Shown piece after piece: positions 62,490-64,000 of a stretch of DNA of 64,000 nt. This DNA is from Palaeococcus ferrophilus DSM 13482. Lineage in GTDB: Archaea; Methanobacteriota_B; Thermococci; Thermococcales; Thermococcaceae. The notes beneath the pieces were generated by a model, which was not told where the DNA came from, ran no database searches, and saw nothing but the letters and a program-made list of their open reading frames with translations. The stretch spans positions 248,001-312,000 of the forward strand of contig NZ_LANF01000019.1 of NCBI RefSeq assembly GCF_000966265.1, in the 5' to 3' direction. The position numbers and the translations under genes are program-made. Each line of letters begins with the position of its first letter. Within the stretch, counting starts at the first letter, position 1.

Positions 62490-62957
62490 ATGAGGTGTCC
62501 CTTCTGTCGGCCCGATGAGAGTGCCGTGCTGTACTATGATGAAGAGATTAGGATACTGCTCGACTCGTATCCCGCGAACAGGGGGCACGTCCTGGTAGTC
62601 CCGGCGAGGCACGTCGAGAGATGGGAAGAACTCGAGCCCGGGGAGAAGATGGCTCTCCTCCATGGTGTTGAATTGACCATGGGAAAGCTTAAGGAAGTCC
62701 TCGCGCCGGACGGCTTCAACGTGGGTATAAACCTCGGGGATGCCGCGGGTCAGACGGTGAAGCACCTCCACGTCCACGTCATTCCCCGCTATAAGGGGGA
62801 CTGCGGGAGGCCCAGGGGAGGGGTTAGGAAGGCTGTGCTGGATGTGGAGGACGAGAACCTGAACATGCGGGAAAGGTGGCTCAAAAACCGGTTTGGGGAG
62901 GATGAAGTAAAAATGTTAAAGGAGGCGTTTGCTCAGAACGAGAAGAGCGATGAGTGA
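62490..62957 (+). CDS. HIT-family nucleotide hydrolase/transferase
   Basis: A 155-residue HIT protein. The catalytic triad HLHVHVIPR (HxHxH) is intact, and an N-terminal CPFC pair with a later His is typical of zinc-binding HIT members. Family members cleave or transfer nucleoside phosphates, for example Ap4A or AMP-lysine. The ATG at 62490 is chosen for GGGGTGG at the right distance; the GTG at 62481 overlaps that site. The C-terminal tail is charged. The 3' end overlaps the convergent gene by 25 bases. Confidence 0.92.
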   Translation: MRCPFCRPDESAVLYYDEEIRILLDSYPANRGHVLVVPARHVERWEELEPGEKMALLHGVELTMGKLKEVLAPDGFNVGINLGDAAGQTVKHLHVHVIPRYKGDCGRPRGGVRKAVLDVEDENLNMRERWLKNRFGEDEVKMLKEAFAQNEKSDE

Positions 62958-63418
62958 ACGTAGGACTCCTCCTTTTCGGGTTCCTGTCTCTTCCCAAGCG
63001 CCAGTGCCGTGTGGAGGAGCTCCCTGAAGCCGCTGTCGCAGTAGATGAGGAGCAGGAACTCGCCATCCACGTTCCCCATTTCCCCGTGGGGCTGGATGGA
63101 AAAGAGAACGTAGTTCGTACCCTTCTTGATGATCTTCATCCTCTTCGTTGAGAAGCGGGCTATGCCGTACATCGTGCGCGCGTGTTCCCCCCATACCGCT
63201 ATCAGCTCTATGTGGCCATCCTCGAAGAAAATATCCAATAGGGGTGGCACGTCCGCCGAGATTATTGGGTACTTAAAGCCGTCGCTCACGAAGTATAGGA
63301 GCCCCCTGGCAGAGCCTATGACTTTCCGCCTGGCGAGCATGTCAACGTATTTACCTATGACTTCAACATAATCAATCACAAAACCATCCTCCCGTGGGAC
63401 ATTCAATTCCTGGTTCAA
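62933..63418 (-). CDS. Conserved hypothetical protein
   Basis: A protein of up to 161 residues that I do not recognise. It has a mixed alpha/beta pattern with strands such as YFVSDGFKYPIISADVPP and HIELIAVWGEHARTMYGIARF, and no signal peptide or membrane helix. The start is uncertain: a TTG at 63418, or a GTG at 63379 with GGGAGG upstream (148 residues). A TATA-like GTATACATAC lies on the minus strand at about 63445-63465. It is divergent from the next gene. Confidence 0.6.
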   Translation of the reverse strand: MNQELNVPREDGFVIDYVEVIGKYVDMLARRKVIGSARGLLYFVSDGFKYPIISADVPPLLDIFFEDGHIELIAVWGEHARTMYGIARFSTKRMKIIKKGTNYVLFSIQPHGEMGNVDGEFLLLIYCDSGFRELLHTALALGKRQEPEKEESYVHSSLFSF

Positions 63419-63508
63419 GAAAAGCTGATTTCACTGGTCACCTACGTTATTATGTATGTATACTCAACCTTATTAAACTATAGTTCCAAAAACAAACCGG
63501 TGGTATGG

Positions 63509-64000
63509 GTGAGGATAGTTTCCGCGGACACAGGGGGGGCGCTCCTCGACAGGAACTACACTCCCGTGGGGCTCATAGCCACGGCCGCGGTTCTCGTGGA
63601 GAAACCCTATAGGACCGCCTCCATGAGCATTGCACGGTTCTCCGACCCGTTTAACTACGATATGCGGGGCAGGCAGGCGATGAGGGATGAGGTTCTTCTG
63701 GCCCTCAAGCTCGCGAAGAAGGTAAAACCCGACGTGGTGCACATAGATTCGACCCTCGGGGGGATAGAGCTTAGAAAGCTCGATGACCCGACCATAGATG
63801 CGCTTAGGATTTCGGACAGGGGGAAGGCGATATGGCACGAGCTCGCGAGAGAACTCCAGCCCATAGCGAAGCGGTTCTGGGAGGAGAAGGGGATTGAGGT
63901 GGTGGCCATTGGAAAGGAGAGCGTTCCCGTCAGGATAGCGGAGATATATGCGGGGCTGTACTCGGTTAAGTGGGGGATTGAGTTTGCACGTGAGCACGGG
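63509..64000 (+). CDS. DUF4152-like protein, N-terminal part (cut by window edge)
   Basis: The first 164 codons of a gene on the plus strand. It starts at GTG with GGTGG five bases upstream and reads MRIVSADTGGALLDRNYTPV, then VVHIDSTLGGIELRKLD and VVAIGKESVPVRIAEIYAG. The strand order and acidic residues (SADTGG, HIDSTLGG) fit an RNase H-like fold. I connect it with the archaeal DUF4152 family, in which a Pyrococcus member has been described as a single-strand exonuclease; that identification is from memory and tentative. The opposite strand is open but is only a shadow. Confidence 0.65.
   Translation, partial: MRIVSADTGGALLDRNYTPVGLIATAAVLVEKPYRTASMSIARFSDPFNYDMRGRQAMRDEVLLALKLAKKVKPDVVHIDSTLGGIELRKLDDPTIDALRISDRGKAIWHELARELQPIAKRFWEEKGIEVVAIGKESVPVRIAEIYAGLYSVKWGIEFAREHG

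Noticed and set aside
63473-63997. 174-codon minus-strand frame at the right edge
   Set aside because: The plus strand from 63509 encodes a sensible protein with a ribosome binding site; the minus frame is its shadow.

Overview
The window is about 64 kb of chromosome from a hyperthermophilic euryarchaeon of the order Thermococcales, most likely Thermococcus. This rests on the dense gene packing, archaeal TATA boxes about 25-30 nt ahead of transcripts, GGTGA/GAGGTG ribosome binding sites, many GTG starts, an archaeal 5S rRNA and typical archaeal families (DUF357, DUF555, DUF371, DUF2178, archaeal e-MtaB, cyclic 2,3-diphosphoglycerate synthetase). No tRNA, 16S/23S rRNA or CRISPR array was seen.

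Layout. 1-6.7 kb is a metal-handling region: a Zn/Cd-type P1B ATPase (cut by the window edge) with its ArsR/SmtB repressor and a palindromic operator, a secreted Met/Trp-rich protein with a membrane-tethered winged-helix protein, an EamA transporter, and a mercury-type cluster (HMA chaperone, YHS protein, MerA). 6.8-15 kb holds RNA-modification and radical-SAM genes, conserved hypotheticals, a 503-residue protein with an MCM-like C-terminus, DUF357/DUF555 and an EVE-domain protein. A possible structured RNA (about 15.08-15.15 kb) precedes a type I restriction-modification operon read right to left (hsdR-hsdM-hsdS). The operon ends in a fourth gene, a membrane protein with a PD-(D/E)XK-like nuclease signature. 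A TnpB-only IS200/IS605-group element with a small ribbon-helix-helix-like gene sits just upstream of hsdR.

23-37 kb is mostly housekeeping (pyrG, serS, flavoprotein, HAD, IMPACT protein, MrfA/Hrq1-type helicase). It also has a STAND-like ATPase gene whose start lies within three tandem 16-nt palindromes. A self-contained operon follows (two DUF2178 proteins, an XRE regulator, a CPBP protein and an ABC exporter) behind two tandem 16-nt palindromes, plus a ZnuA-like binding protein and DUF371.

37-53.5 kb is dominated by one 13.6-kb gene for a 4,544-residue secreted surface protein (CARDB, FN3, carboxypeptidase-regulatory-like and PKD modules, plus a duplicated unnamed domain). It is translationally coupled to an upstream 56-residue protein and followed by a MalT-like STAND regulator. 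53.6-59.1 kb carries cDPG synthetase, a lone 5S rRNA gene, an NfeD/CoA-binding fusion, a NOL1/NOP2/Sun methyltransferase, a QueD/PTPS-like enzyme and a TOPRIM-like protein. 59.1-61.0 kb is an unusual 1.9-kb non-coding, locally very AT-rich island with a decayed TnpB tail. purB, a HIT protein, an unknown gene and a partial DUF4152-like gene close the window.

The most interesting items are the membrane nuclease-like fourth gene of the type I RM operon, the two tandem 16-nt operator arrays, the giant surface protein with its coupled micro-gene, and the secreted Met-rich protein paired with a membrane-anchored DNA-binding protein. All functional calls come from reading motifs by eye; no searches were run.
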